A stretch of DNA of 64,000 bases from Lonicera japonica. Lineage: Eukaryota > Streptophyta > Magnoliopsida > Dipsacales > Caprifoliaceae. Of this stretch, positions 1-10,911 are shown in pieces. The DNA is taken from NCBI GenBank assembly GCA_021464415.1, contig CM038471.1:8955386-9019385 (forward strand), written 5' to 3'. The notes under the pieces were generated by a model. It saw only the letters and a program-made list of their open reading frames with translations, had not been told where the DNA came from and ran no database searches. Each line of letters begins with the position of its first letter. The first letter of the stretch is position 1. Both the position numbers and the translations under genes were made by a program.

Positions 1-26
1 NNNNNNNNNNNNNNNNNNNNNNNNNN
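1..26. other. assembly gap (N run)
   Basis: The first 26 positions are N, so nothing can be called here. The sequence that follows is already inside AT-rich host-like DNA. Confidence 0.95.
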
Positions 27-352
27 AATTCTATAGTTCGAGGCTTTATTGTTCAAGTTTCAACTTAAAAGAATGATATTTTATTTTTAAATTCTACATA
101 CGAGAACGAGACGTCCAAACATGAGAAAAATTGCAATTGAAGGAACTTTAAATGATGGAATTTTAAAGTATATATCATTTACAATTTTTGAATAAATTTT
201 AGAATTACTTCATCCAAACATAAGAAAGACAACCATCATAAGTTAAAAGCTTCCCCAAACTCGTCATTTTCAAAACCTAATAACACTCCACTTCACCCAC
301 TAATTACGAATTATTTTGAATAAATGTCAAAAAGTAAAACACTTAATTGAAT
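27..352. repeat. duplicated host-like segment, copy A (left part)
   Basis: AT-rich sequence without coding potential. About 219-350 (acaaccatcataagtt, acactccacttcaccc, attaattac) aligns loosely with 15870-15950, and the segment continues at 10912 once the solo LTR and the hAT MITE are removed. It is the left flank and insertion target of the 353-10232 LTR; bases 348-352 (TGAAT) are the left TSD. Confidence 0.5.
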
Positions 353-1180
353 TGTCACGCCCATATTTCCCATAAGGAGGCAACGATCTCCAAGACTGGC
401 CTATCACAGATGTCGTCTCTAACAATGGCAAAAAGAAATCATTTAAATAAATACTCAAGAAAATGAAATAAAACTTATGATTTTTAAGAAAGAAATAACA
501 TCGAAATACATTTATAATAGTCATTAATCTCTCGTCAACTCATGTTTTACAAGGAAGTCTATACCATTGCATGAGCGGTTGACTGGAGTGTAAATCATTT
601 ATCATCAAGAATTAATGAGCATCAATACATATCCGTAATTAATATACTCAGCATAGTCAAAATAACTCAATAAGAGAAAATATTCAAATTAATACATAAT
701 TTACATAAAGTAGTGTATCCTATTATAAATAAGAGTTCATGATATAACAACTGCAAGTTCTTATAAAGAAGTTCTAAATACTAGAAAGTGACTAATTATA
801 CAATATGCTAACGTTTATTATATATCCAAAATTGCTACAACTAAATTAATTTAAACATGAACTTTCCATTTGAAAGATCCAGTGTCACAAGTATCAACGG
901 ATCTTACATTTCTAGCCCTTTCCCTTATAGCTCTACGATACATGGTGAAACGCAAAAACAAACACATGAAACAGACCCCACCTGGCCCTGACCCTAAATG
1001 TACATGCGTGGGAAAAACAATGAGCCAACCTGGCCTGGTTGGAACTATAGGGCTTATATATATAAAATACATGTAGACAATCACATGCGACGTGCAATTT
1101 CTATAAGAAAGTAAGTATATGCCATATATGTTATAATTCGTGAAGCAATGAGAACAAGTCGCGTGATTCTCATCCCAAAC

Positions 1181-1911
1181 TGATGTGAATCGCGACCGTA
1201 TTTCTATCCGATATGACGAATCCGCAACCCTTGACGTTGAATACGTAAGAACCTTGGAATCACGCGAAGATGATGGAGGTGGAACCTCGACCCAATCCCT
1301 AAAATGAGAATGAACCTTGGTATAGTCGAAGACAAACAATTAATTGATGGATTAATTGATTGATAAGTCGAAGAACAATAAGAATTCAATTCTAGCTGTT
1401 CGATGTGTTCTTAGAACACAAGAGGTGAAAATTCTCCAATTCGTATTAATAAAACAAGGCTACCTCAAAACCTTAGAGTTGCCTCCTTTAAATAGGAGGA
1501 GAATAACTAAACCCTAATCAAACCCTAAGAAAACCCTAAAAAATGAAAATAACAAAACAAGCCCAATTCTAAGGCAACAAAAATAATAGAACATTCTAAA
1601 TAAGCCCAAAAACACTCTTAGCAGGCCCATCACTCTAAATACTAATTATACATAATCCTTAGGCTGCAAATAAATAAAAACAATAATAAAACGCCCTAAT
1701 TATTCTACGTCTTCTTGGCTAAGCATTATTCTCCATCTCCATGAATACTTCTCCAAGCTCCAGCTTTATTCATCAATTTTTGAACCACGATCATGAGTGC
1801 TTCCTTGATCTTCTTGGCTTAGCTCGGGTGATTGGACCACTTGGAACCCGGATGGGATCTGCATAGTCTTCACTCCATGATCCAGCTCTTGTGCTATCCT
1901 CAGGCTCATCA
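1181..1911 (-). repeat. 3' LTR of the CRM-like element
   Basis: 731 bp, about 96 percent identical by eye to 7561-8305, with ends TGATG...CATCA. Positions 1791-1911 are also coding: they carry the C-terminal tail of integrase. Compared with the 5' LTR it lacks 13 bp near 1735 and one base near 1818; the second loss shifts the frame of the tail. Confidence 0.92.
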
Positions 1912-3632
1912 TTCCCCTCCTCTTGAAAAGGAATTGTTCTCAATTCGTCACCTGTACTAAACGGACTTAGGTCAGCGACATTAAATGTAGCACTTACATT
2001 ATACTCACCTGGTAGATCAAGTTTATATGCATTGTCATTGATCCTTTGCACAACTTGAAACGGTCCATCTCCTCTTGGTAAAAGCTTAGAACGCCATTGA
2101 ACTGGAAAGCGTTCCTTCCTCAAGTGTAACCAAACCCAATCTCCTATTTCGAAAACCATCTTCTTCCTTCCTTTGTTGGCTTGTCGCACATATTGCTCGG
2201 TTCTTCTCTCAATGTTTTGCCTTGCCTTCTCATGAATCTGTCTAACAAACTCAGCTTTCTTCCTGCCATCTAGGTTAGCATGCTCAACAGGTAATGGTAA
2301 TAAATCCAAAGGAGCCAACGGATTAAAACCATACACGATCTCAAAAGAAGAAAACGTAGATGCAGAATAAACAGATCGATTATATGCAAACTCAACATGA
2401 GGCAAACATTCTTCCCACTCTTTCAAGTTCTTCTTAATTATGGCACGCAACAAAGTGGATAAAGTTCTGTTTACTACTTCCGTTTGACCATCAGTTTGGG
2501 GGTGACATGTAGTAGAAAATAATAATTTAGTACTCAACTTTCCCCACAAAGTCTTCCAAAAGTAGCTCAAAAACTTTGCATCCCTATCAAAAACTATGGT
2601 TCTAGGCATGCCATGCAAATGCACAATTTCTTTGAAGAACAAATTAGCAATTCGTGGTGCATCATCAGTTTTATGACAGGCAATGAAATGAGCCATTTTA
2701 GAAAGTCTATCAACCACCATGAAAACAGAATCATTCCCATGTTTAGTCCTAGGCAAACCCAACACAAAATCCACAAAAATATCAACCCAAGGGTCACTAG
2801 GAATGGGTACTGGAGTATATAAACCATGGGGGTTTAACTTAGACTTTGCCTTCTTACAAGTAACACATCTCTCACACATTCTTTCAACATCTCGTTTCAT
2901 GTGATGCCAAAAGAAGTGTTCTTGCAATACTCCTAAAGTCTTAGCTATACCAAAGTGTCCCATTAAACTCCCACCATGCGCTTCTTTCACAAGCAACTCA
3001 CGCAATGAACATTTAGGCACACAAAGTTTATTTTCACGCATTAGAAATCCATCATGCCTAAAGTACTTATCAAATGCCAATTTTTCACATGCATTGAATA
3101 TATCTCTAAAATCAGCATCATCACAATACAAATCCTTGATGTATTCAAACCCAAGCAATTTAGCATCTAAAGTAGCAATTAAAGCATACCTGCGTGATAA
3201 AGCATCCGCTACAACATTCTCTTTACCTTGCTTGTATTTGATCACATATGGGAAAGTCTCTATGAACTCCACCCATTTAGCATGGCGCTTGTTTAGCTTT
3301 TGCTGCCCCTTCAAGTGCTTTAATGATTCATGATCCGTGTGAATCACGAACTCCTTTGGCCAAAGATAGTGCTGCCAGGTATCCAATGCTCTCACTAACG
3401 CATAAAGCTCCTTGTCGTAGGTAGGGTAATCTAAGGTCGCCCCACCTAGATTCTCACTAAAGTATGCTATTGGTCTTCCTTCCTGCATAAGAACAACACC
3501 AATTCCATTTCCTGAAGCATCGCATTCAATTTCAAAAGTCTTTGCAAAGTTAGGTAAAGATAACAATGGGGCGTTACTTAGCTTGCTTTTTAGTAACTCG
3601 AATGCCTTCTCTTGCTCTTCTCCCCATTTGAA
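1791..3632 (-). pseudogene. pol: RNase H and integrase part of CRM-like gag-pol
   Basis: The open stretch from 3566 is 591 codons, but the same frame continues upstream to the TGA at 3633-3635. RNase H lies at about residues 10-125: [21 protein letters not shown] and VADALSRR carry the acidic residues. The integrase HHCC zinc domain follows (GHFGIAK...HHM...CERCVTC). The catalytic core has all three acidic residues: VDF, FDRDAKF and QTEVVN. A GPY/F module follows ([19 protein letters not shown]). Residues from about 552 are encoded inside the 3' LTR; the tail begins with the expected VPSGPITRA and then goes out of frame. Known role: the integrase inserts retrotransposon cDNA into chromosomes, and CRM copies favour centromeres. 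Inactivated by upstream stops. Confidence 0.92.
1912..1924 (-). other. polypurine tract of the CRM-like element
   Basis: The minus strand reads AAGAGGAGGGGAA directly before the 3' LTR start TGATGAG. This is the expected primer for plus-strand DNA synthesis. Confidence 0.85.
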
Positions 3633-4454
3633 TCACACATTCTTTTTGATCACTTTAGTCAATGGTACCGCAATAGTACTAAAGTCCTTCACAAACCGCC
3701 AATAGAAACTAGCAAGTCCATGGAAACTCTGCACTTGCCCAACACTTGTAGGACTTTGCCATTCTTGAATAGCCTTCACCTTTTCTTTATCAACCTGAAT
3801 CCCTTGTACACTCACAACAAAACCAAGAAACACAAGCTTATCCGTGCAAAAGGTGCACTTTTTCAGGTTAGCATATAACTTCTCCTTTCGCAAGACATCC
3901 AAAACAAATTTTAATTGAATCACGTGGTCATCTAGACTCTTGCTATAGATAAGAATATCGTCAAAATATACTACAACAAATCTGCCTATAAAAGGTCTCA
4001 GAACATGGTTCATTAATCTCATGAAAGTGCTAGGTGCATTAGTCAAACCAAAAGGCATAATTAACCATTCATATAAACCATATTTTGTTTTAAAGGCTGT
4101 TTTCCATTCATCTCTTTCTTTCATCCTAATTTGATGATATCTACTTTTTAAATCAATTTTAGAGAATATACTAGACCCATGCAACTCATCAAGCATATCA
4201 TCTAAACGTGGAATGGGGTGACGATATTTTACTGTGATATTATTTATGGCTCGGCAGTCCACGCACATTCTCCATGTTCCATCCTTTTTCGGCACTAGCA
4301 AAACTGGCACCGCACATGGGCTCATACTCTCTCTCACATACCCTTTCTCCAACAGCTCCGTAACTTGCCTTTGAAGTTCCTTTGTTTCCTCCGGATTACT
4401 TCTATAGGCTGGCCGGTTTGGAATGGAGGCTGCGGGTACAAAATCAATTTGGTG
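3633..4454 (-). pseudogene. pol: reverse transcriptase part of CRM-like gag-pol
   Basis: A Ty3/gypsy reverse transcriptase block, bounded by a TAA at 4455-4457 and a TGA at 3633-3635, both in the polyprotein frame. The block holds a palm motif ([20 protein letters not shown]), the fingers/palm block [19 protein letters not shown] and the active site YFDDIL (YFDD codons at 3957-3968). The usual Gly of the SGYHQI motif is Arg (SRYHQIRM), which a single G-to-A change would explain. After RT the connection domain continues to VIKKNV, then TGA. Domain order and motifs match chromoviruses, closest to CRM/Reina-type sequences as I know them. Confidence 0.92.
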
Positions 4455-5270
4455 TTATATTCCTCGGATGGGTGGTAAACCGCTTGGCGTATCCTCCGGG
4501 AAGACGTCACCAAAATCCTGCAACAAAGAGACAATAGCACTAGGCAAAGAAGTATTTAGCTCGTTAGTATTCAAAAGCGTTTCTTTGTATACAAGTGCGA
4601 GAAGCTGATTACAAAGCATCGCTCTTTTCACTTCACTAGCTCTCGCATAGAAATTCTTTTGCCTCCTCTCAATAGTCACTGGTTTTTCCACTCTACTCTC
4701 TTTTTTCTCAAGTTCTTTTCTTTTTCCCTCACTCTCTTTCTTTTCCTCACCATTATCTCTCTTTTTCTTTTCAGCTCTCCGTTGCTCCTCCTCACTTTGC
4801 AACTTCAACTGATCGGCATAGGCTTGCTGTGGCGGTAAAGGTGCAAGAATGATTGTTCTCTTGTTCATCTCAAATGAATATTTATTGGTGAAGCCATCAT
4901 GTTTAACTCTTTTATCATATTGCCATGGTCTTCCCAACAACATATGGCCAGCTTGCATGGGAACCACGTCACAAAGCACTTGGTCCTCGTACCTACCAAT
5001 GTTAAAGGACACCAAAACCTGCTTGTTCACCCTCACTTCACCACTATCATTCAACCACTGCAGCTTGTAAGGCCTCGGGTGCTTAGTCGTGTGCAATGCT
5101 AGCTTCTCCACCATTGTCGTGCTAGCCACATTAGTGCAACTTCCTCCATCTATCACCAAACTACACACCTTGCCTAGCACTAGGCACCTAGTGTGAAAAA
5201 TATTCTCGCGCTGCTCATAATCCTCCTTTGCTTGCATGCTAAGTGCTTTTCTTGCAACTAATAACTCACC
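4455..5270 (-). pseudogene. pol: protease part of CRM-like gag-pol
   Basis: A 260-codon open block (from 5237) in the same frame as gag and RT. The aspartic protease site reads LVIDGGSCTNVAS (D-G-G in place of D-[ST]-G), with the flap and second half down to MLLGRPWQYD. A Lys/Glu-rich linker follows (about residues 145-190). The segment leading into RT ends GLPPIRGI at the TAA stop at 4455-4457; downstream codons still read HQIDF, so the stop is a point change in an otherwise intact frame. Confidence 0.88.
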
Positions 5271-6479
5271 CTAGATGGCGCTCTCCTCTTCTTCGACATC
5301 CTCCAAAGGTGGCATAGCTTCAGTGCCTTCTTCATCCGTTTCATATTCTCCATTATCCAAAAGCATCATTACTCTCTTATTCAGGCATTGAGTGGAAACA
5401 TGGCCTCTCCCTTGACACTTCCAACATATAATGTCATTGTTTCGAGTAGTAGGAGTATTAGTGATGTTAGGGGCTATCTTAGCTTGGCCTCCACTAGGAA
5501 CTTCTAATTTTGAATCAACTTTTGATTTCGGAGTGGTTGCTTTGTCATTCTTCTTCCACGGACTTTGTTTCCATGGAGTAGAGTAAGAACTTTGGTTTGG
5601 CTTGAAACCACCCCTCCTCTTGAGCTGCCTCTCTATTTTAATTGCCGTGTGCACCATATCTTCAATCTCAACATATGGCTGTAATTCAACCGCGTTGGCA
5701 ATTTCCCGGTTTAACCCACTCAAGAACCGCGCCATGGTTGCTTCTTTATTTTCATCAACCTTGGCCCGAATCATGGCCACTTCCATCTCCTTATAGTATT
5801 CGTCAACACTACGATTTCCCTGCGTAAGCCCCTGCAATTTTTGGTACAATTCCCGATAATAGTGATCGGGTACAAACCGCTTCTTCATCAACCGCTTCAT
5901 CTCATCCCAAGTCTCCACGGGCCCTTCATCACTACGCCTTCTCTCTATCATCAAGCGATCCCACCAAACAAGTGCATAATTGGAAAATTCAATAGCTGCC
6001 AATTTCACTTTCTTGGACTCGGAGTAATTATGGCAAGCAAATACTAATTCGACTTTCTTGACCCACTCAAGATAGGCCTCGGGGTCATTTTTTCCTTGGA
6101 AGGATGGAATCCTCATTTTGATCCCATTCATGTTGTCATCTTCTCGATTAGATCCTCTACCAAACCGCCTACCATTTCGTCGATTAGCGATTACCGAATC
6201 GACATCGCTATCCCCTTCGTCGTAGCTATCTCGGTAATAATTATCAAAATCAGCCCTCCGTTCCCTAGGCTGCGGTCTCTCACTTCGTTGAGCATTATGT
6301 GATTTGCTGGACTGCTCAATTTGAGTGCTCTCAACTCTATCTACCTTCACCCGCATTCTCTTTAATTCCTCACTCACCTCTTCCACCTGCTCTTTAAAGA
6401 CACCCAACTCCTCTCTCATCATTTTTTGTAAGGTGCTCGTCATGGCTTCTTGGAATAACCTAGGATCGAAACTCGACAT
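5271..6479 (-). CDS. gag: gag of the CRM-like element
   Basis: 402 codons starting MSSFDPRLFQEAM. The N-terminus (about residues 20-55) is a predicted coiled coil (VEEVSEELKRMRVKVDRVES). The retrotransposon gag domain covers about residues 130-245 (AYLEWVKKVELVF...YYRELYQKLQGLTQG). One CCHC zinc knuckle CWKCQGRGHVSTQC (C-X2-C-X4-H-X4-C) lies near residue 360. It ends at a TAG (5271-5273), after which the protease frame continues without a shift, so this is probably a nonsense change in a continuous gag-pol frame rather than a true gag terminus. It forms virus-like particles and packages RNA in the cytoplasm. Confidence 0.92.
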   Translation of the reverse strand: MSSFDPRLFQEAMTSTLQKMMREELGVFKEQVEEVSEELKRMRVKVDRVESTQIEQSSKSHNAQRSERPQPRERRADFDNYYRDSYDEGDSDVDSVIANRRNGRRFGRGSNREDDNMNGIKMRIPSFQGKNDPEAYLEWVKKVELVFACHNYSESKKVKLAAIEFSNYALVWWDRLMIERRRSDEGPVETWDEMKRLMKKRFVPDHYYRELYQKLQGLTQGNRSVDEYYKEMEVAMIRAKVDENKEATMARFLSGLNREIANAVELQPYVEIEDMVHTAIKIERQLKRRGGFKPNQSSYSTPWKQSPWKKNDKATTPKSKVDSKLEVPSGGQAKIAPNITNTPTTRNNDIICWKCQGRGHVSTQCLNKRVMMLLDNGEYETDEEGTEAMPPLEDVEEEESAI

Positions 6480-7547
6480 ATTGCTGCAAAATAGAGGTTA
6501 GCACAATATAAAGAAATAAATTTTCCTCACTGCACTCTCTTACGTGTTTCGCTCAAAATAATATCACTCTGATTTTACCGCTGGTGTTTAGTTCTCAATG
6601 TATTGATATTCCTCTCAATTTTCACCTTTTGGAACTTCAAACGAATCGAAAAGCAAGAACCCTTTTCTTTGCTTCCCAAACAGATCAATCACAACCCAAA
6701 CAGGTCAATTGTATGCTAGGACAAGTACGTTTTCACCAAGAACTCAAGAAATAAGAATCCCAATGAATTACGGACAAAATACGAAGCTAAAGATCGAAAA
6801 AAATGAGCAAAAATTTTGTCTCGTGAAAAAGTGATTTTTGGAACCCTTGGACCCTATAGAACCCGAATCCAAAAAGAAATAAAGTCAAATTTCGGAATTT
6901 TTGTACTCTTTTTTTTTCCTGACCTAGAATCACAAGCCTAGGGTTTTAAGATGTCTGCAATACCAGCCGCCACAACTATCAAGAGCCGCCGCAATATCAA
7001 CTTAACTAAAATGGCAACTAGAGATTTTTGTAAACAACAAATCGAACACTACTTTGGTTCATCAATTTGTACTGATATATAATATCAAATAGATTATGAA
7101 TGGACAGATTCGCTAATATGGTTCACCAACGAGATTGAAGATTTTGACTTTGATTAACTCAGATGAAACAAAACAAGCAGATCCATAGTATGTAGATCTA
7201 TAAGCAGATTCGAAATTTACTTAGCAAGAACATATTATCAAAGGTAGGAACAGATTCTTAAGAACAAGAACAGATCCGTAAATAGCAAGAACAGATTATC
7301 AAAAGTAGGAATAGATTCTTAAGAACAAGAACAGATCTGTAAATAGCAAGAACAGATTATCAAAAGTAGGAATAGATTCTTAAGAACAAGAATAGATCCG
7401 TAAATCGCAAAAACAGATTATCAAAAGTAGGAATAAATTCTTAAGAACAAGAACAGATTCGTAAATAGCAAGAACAGATCTACAGTAACAGGAACAGATT
7501 CGTAATAGCAAGAAAACGTTAAAAATAAAACCTGGATAGAAAGAATT
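6480..7547 (-). other. 5' leader of the CRM-like element
   Basis: An untranslated region of about 1.07 kb between PBS and gag, with no ORF of note. The PBS-proximal part contains the tandem repeat listed separately. Confidence 0.8.
7225..7512 (-). repeat. about 61-bp tandem repeat in the CRM-like leader
   Basis: About 4.5 copies of a unit built from AACAGATTATCAAAAGTAGG, a TTCTTAAGAACAAG block and a GTAAATAGCAAG block. Copies differ by a few bases each. Confidence 0.85.
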
Positions 7548-7559
7548 GCTCTGATACCA
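7548..7559 (-). other. primer binding site, tRNA-iMet type
   Basis: The minus strand reads TGGTATCAGAGC one base inside the 5' LTR. This is the common plant PBS complementary to the 3' end of initiator tRNA-Met. Confidence 0.93.
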
Positions 7560-7560
7560 A

Positions 7561-8305
7561 TGATATGAATCACGACTGTATTTCTATTCGATATGACGAA
7601 TCCGCAACCCTTGACGTTGAATACGTAAGAACCTTGGAATCATGCGAAGATGATGGAGGTGGAACCTCGACCTAATCCCTAAAATGAGAATGAACCTTGG
7701 TATAGTCGAAGATAAACAATCAATTGATGGATTAATTGATTGATAAGTCAAAGAACAACAAGAATTCAATTCTGGCTGTTTGATGTGTTCTTAGAACACA
7801 AGAGGTGAAAACTCTCCAATTCGTATTAATAAAACAAGGCTGCCTCAAAACCTTAGAGTTGCCTCCTTTAAATAGGAGGAGAATAAGCAAACCCTAATCA
7901 AACCCTAAGGAAACCCTAAAAAACGAAAATAACAAAACAAGCCCAATTCTAAGGCAACAAAAATAATAGAATACTCTAAATAAGCCCAAAAACACTCTTA
8001 GCAGGCCCATCACTCTAAATACTAATTATACATAATCCTTGGGCTGCAAATAAATAAAAACAATAATAAAACACCCTAATTATTCTACGTCTTCTTGGCT
8101 AAGCATTATTCTCCATTCTTGTTCTCCATCTCCATGAATACTTCTCTAAGCTCCAGCTTTATTCATCAACTCTTGGACCACGATCATGAGTGCTTCCTTG
8201 ATCTTCTTGGCTCTAGCTCGGGTGATTGGATCACTTGGAACCCGGATGGGATCTGCATAGTCTTCATTCCATGATCCAGCTCTTGTGCTATCCTCAGGCT
8301 CATCA
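7561..8305 (-). repeat. 5' LTR of the CRM-like element
   Basis: 745 bp, TGATG...CATCA ends. On the minus strand its copy of the integrase tail still reads [15 protein letters not shown], the canonical CRM-type ending, whereas the 3' LTR copy is frameshifted. Confidence 0.92.
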
Positions 8306-9338
8306 CAAACCAAAATAAAATAATTGTTTACATGTAGAAATCAGAAAAAGTGAAATAGAAAATATATATACTGACTAAGCACCAGTACCGTGACTAGAAT
8401 AATTGTGCCTCCATGAAATTCATAACTCTCATGTAGGATTTAAATCAAGTGTGCACACCAATTGCGATCTAAAGCCCCCAAGGCTGGGCCCCCGCGTAAA
8501 CCACCTAGATGTAACCATATTTGAATTTCTATTGTCTATCCGATACGAAAAGGTACTTAGCTATTAATATAACAAAGCCAATATCAACTCAATTATATAC
8601 TTAGGAATAAATATATGTATAATTTTATAGTTACCAAGTTCATATCAAAGTATATTATAGTTCAAATTTTGTATAGATCTTCATTTCTAGATCATATGAT
8701 GATATATCTAACAATAAACTGTGGATACGTGGATACGCGCTAATGGATAGCAACCAAGGCTTGTGATGGATTAGCATATGATGAGATTTTCTCATATAAA
8801 CATAAAATTTCGACAATAACATGTATAAATCAATAAAACTAACCACCAATCTCAAACCTAAAACCCTTATGTATGTGTATCAAGAAGTTCGTATGAAAAT
8901 TTCCCAAATTTGTTTTGAAAAGAGAGATGTAACACGTAAACTTTGAAATTATGTTTAGGTACTAGTATTCCCACCTTAATCAAGCTAAATCTTCAACATT
9001 TAAGTAATGAATAAACCATAACTTGAGAAATCATGAAACCTTCAATTTTTTAGCTTGAACCCTAACAATGGTGGAAGCCAAAATGGATAAAAAGATGAAG
9101 ATGATAATGATGATGAAAATCTTGCATGTGTAAAGTAAAGAACCATGAAAGATCATTCTCTTGAACCCCTTATAAGTGAGCTCTCATCTTTCTTTAGCCC
9201 TCTTTTGTGTGTTGGGACGAAATGTATTAAGGATGGGAGAGGGGGTAAATATCTAACAAGAGAAAATGGTTAAAAACCCATTTTTCCTATAAAAAATTCA
9301 ACATTTCTCTTACATTTTTTACTCTCGAAATGACTCCT

Positions 9339-9965
9339 GTTACCCAAAATATCCCACATTGGTAGCATAATAGGTGGATCCTTGGTTCATAAGTACTCAC
9401 TTGGCTCATAACTAGAAAAAGGCCTTTTGGGGGTGTCTTGGTGAGTCCCGCTAAAAACAAAACCGTGCGGCTATGTGCCAAAGCGAACAATATCTTGCTA
9501 GGCTTGAGAATGGGTTGTTATAGATGATATCAAAACGGACCCAGAACTATTACCACGTCGTGTGTGGATATTGTGGGTCCGGTCTGTGAGGCCGACAGCG
9601 AGTCAGAATCCCTGAATGCGGCTAGCTAGAGCGGAAATTGAATATGTATGACCTCGACCTAATGAAGACATCAAGAATTTAACTGGGGAAAATTTTAACG
9701 ACCTAAAATATCCGTGACGTGTGGATATTATGGGTCGGGCCTGTGTTGATATTGTCTGCTTTGGCACAGAACCGCACAATTTTGTTTTTGGCAGGAGTCA
9801 CCAAGACACCCCAAAAAGGCCTATTGCTAGTTAGGAGCCAAGTGGGTAGATCCCATCAGCGCCTATAGCTTTATATTATTACCCTCTACAAGTTTCATTT
9901 TAAGGCCGAGTTGAGTTGGAGTTGTAACGACCCAAAATATCCCACATCGGTAGTATAATGACGAA
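9339..9965. repeat. inverted repeat flanked by CCCACATYGG direct repeats (TRIM-like)
   Basis: 9385-9495 is repeated in inverted orientation at about 9750-9870 (shared blocks include GTCTTGGTGA, TGTGCCAAAGC and GACAATATC). A direct repeat CCCAAAATATCCCACATYGG flanks the pair (about 9345 and 9930). There is no ORF. The sequence style resembles small non-coding terminal-repeat retroelements of plants, but I cannot name the family. Confidence 0.55.
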
Positions 9966-10237
9966 GAAGTTATGAATGCTTAAAGTTCAAGAAAAATTAC
10001 AAATCGAGTATAACTAAATTATGCGACTAATGCGATGAATGAGATTCGAACCATGCGAATTGCCTAAGGACTACTCATGCGAGTTTGAATATATTAATAT
10101 GACATGAGGAAGAATATAAACTACATGAATCTCCATTTACCAAGAATTTCTTACCTAAAATGAAATTAATCAACATATTAATTAGTAATATGGTCATGGA
10201 GTGAAATATTGAGCTAAAAGTAGGGTGTTACATGAAT

Positions 10238-10903
10238 TAGGGGTGTCCATCCGACCCAATCCAGTCATTTTAAACCATCCGCATCCGATCCGATCCGATG
10301 CCGGTTTTAAGTTTTGGCATCCAATCCAATCCAATACACTTTACAAATCCAATCCAATCCAATCCAATCCAATTAAATGTTGGATTGGATCGGTTTCAAT
10401 CTGATCCGATTATAAGTTTAAAATAAGATATATTAAGTTCTTGAAATGTTCAATTTTAATGTAAAACAAGACGAAAACTACTTGTAAATTAAATAAAATC
10501 CATTACAAATAAAGTTCAAGTGTTCAACCAAATAGCTTCAAGTTAAAACGTCTACTGTCTAACCAAAAATACATAATTAAACAAAGTAACGAACTATACA
10601 TGATTAAGCTAAATATTAAATAACAAACTAAGATTAAATGATTTTAAAGTGACCCCTTGTATATATTAAATTATGCAACTAATGAGAGAGAGACATGTGG
10701 CAATTCTAATAATGGATTGGATTGAATTGAATCGATTCCTAGAACACATCAAACCGGATCCGATCCAATTTTTTTCGGTTTTCAAATTTTGCGTCCGATC
10801 CAATCCAATCATCCATAAAATCCAGGAAAAATGGATTGGATTGGATTGGATTAAATTGGATTGGATCGGTTTCTCGGTTTTGATTGGATTCTGGACACCC
10901 CTA
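10238..10903. mobile_element. hAT-type MITE rich in GGATT repeats
   Basis: 666 bp with 12-bp terminal inverted repeats TAGGGGTGTCCA and a perfect 8-bp TSD ACATGAAT (10230-10237 and 10904-10911). Both subterminal regions carry degenerate (GGATT)n arrays in opposite orientations, so the ends can pair. The TSD consists of the last three bases of the older LTR (ACA) plus that LTR's own TSD (TGAAT), so the insertion hit exactly the LTR/flank junction. Confidence 0.92.
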
Positions 10904-10911
10904 ACATGAAT

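Larger units (their letters stand above)
1181..8305 (-). mobile_element. CRM-like Ty3/gypsy retrotransposon, near full length
   Basis: A 7125-bp element with LTRs at 1181-1911 and 7561-8305 and the 5-bp TSD CAAAC (1176-1180 and 8306-8310). In transcription order (minus strand) it reads LTR, PBS, leader with tandem repeats, gag, protease, RT, RNase H, integrase, PPT, LTR. All coding blocks share one frame (about 1563 codons) broken by three nonsense codons. The frame runs about 120 bp into the 3' LTR, as known for CRM chromoviruses. The LTRs differ by roughly 30 substitutions, nearly all transitions, plus a 13-bp and a 1-bp indel, so insertion was not very recent. Confidence 0.9.
353..10232 (-). 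mobile_element. solo LTR (chromovirus/Tekay-like), split by a CRM-like element
   Basis: The sequence starts TGTCACGCC at 353, ends GGGTGTTACA at 10232, and is flanked by the perfect 5-bp duplication TGAAT (348-352 and 10233-10237). Subtracting the inserted 1181-8305 element and one TSD copy leaves about 2.75 kb with no ORF. A long LTR with TGT...ACA ends fits a recombined Tekay/Del-type LTR. Lineage and orientation are inferred only from the ends and from general resemblance to the 38458-40672 LTR. 353-1180 and 8306-10232 are its two halves; the second contains an inverted repeat at 9339-9965. Confidence 0.7.

Noticed and set aside
851..1339. 162-codon minus-strand ORF
   Set aside because: Runs through a solo-LTR half and the CRM-like LTR end; no domain, no homologous reading in the second LTR copy.
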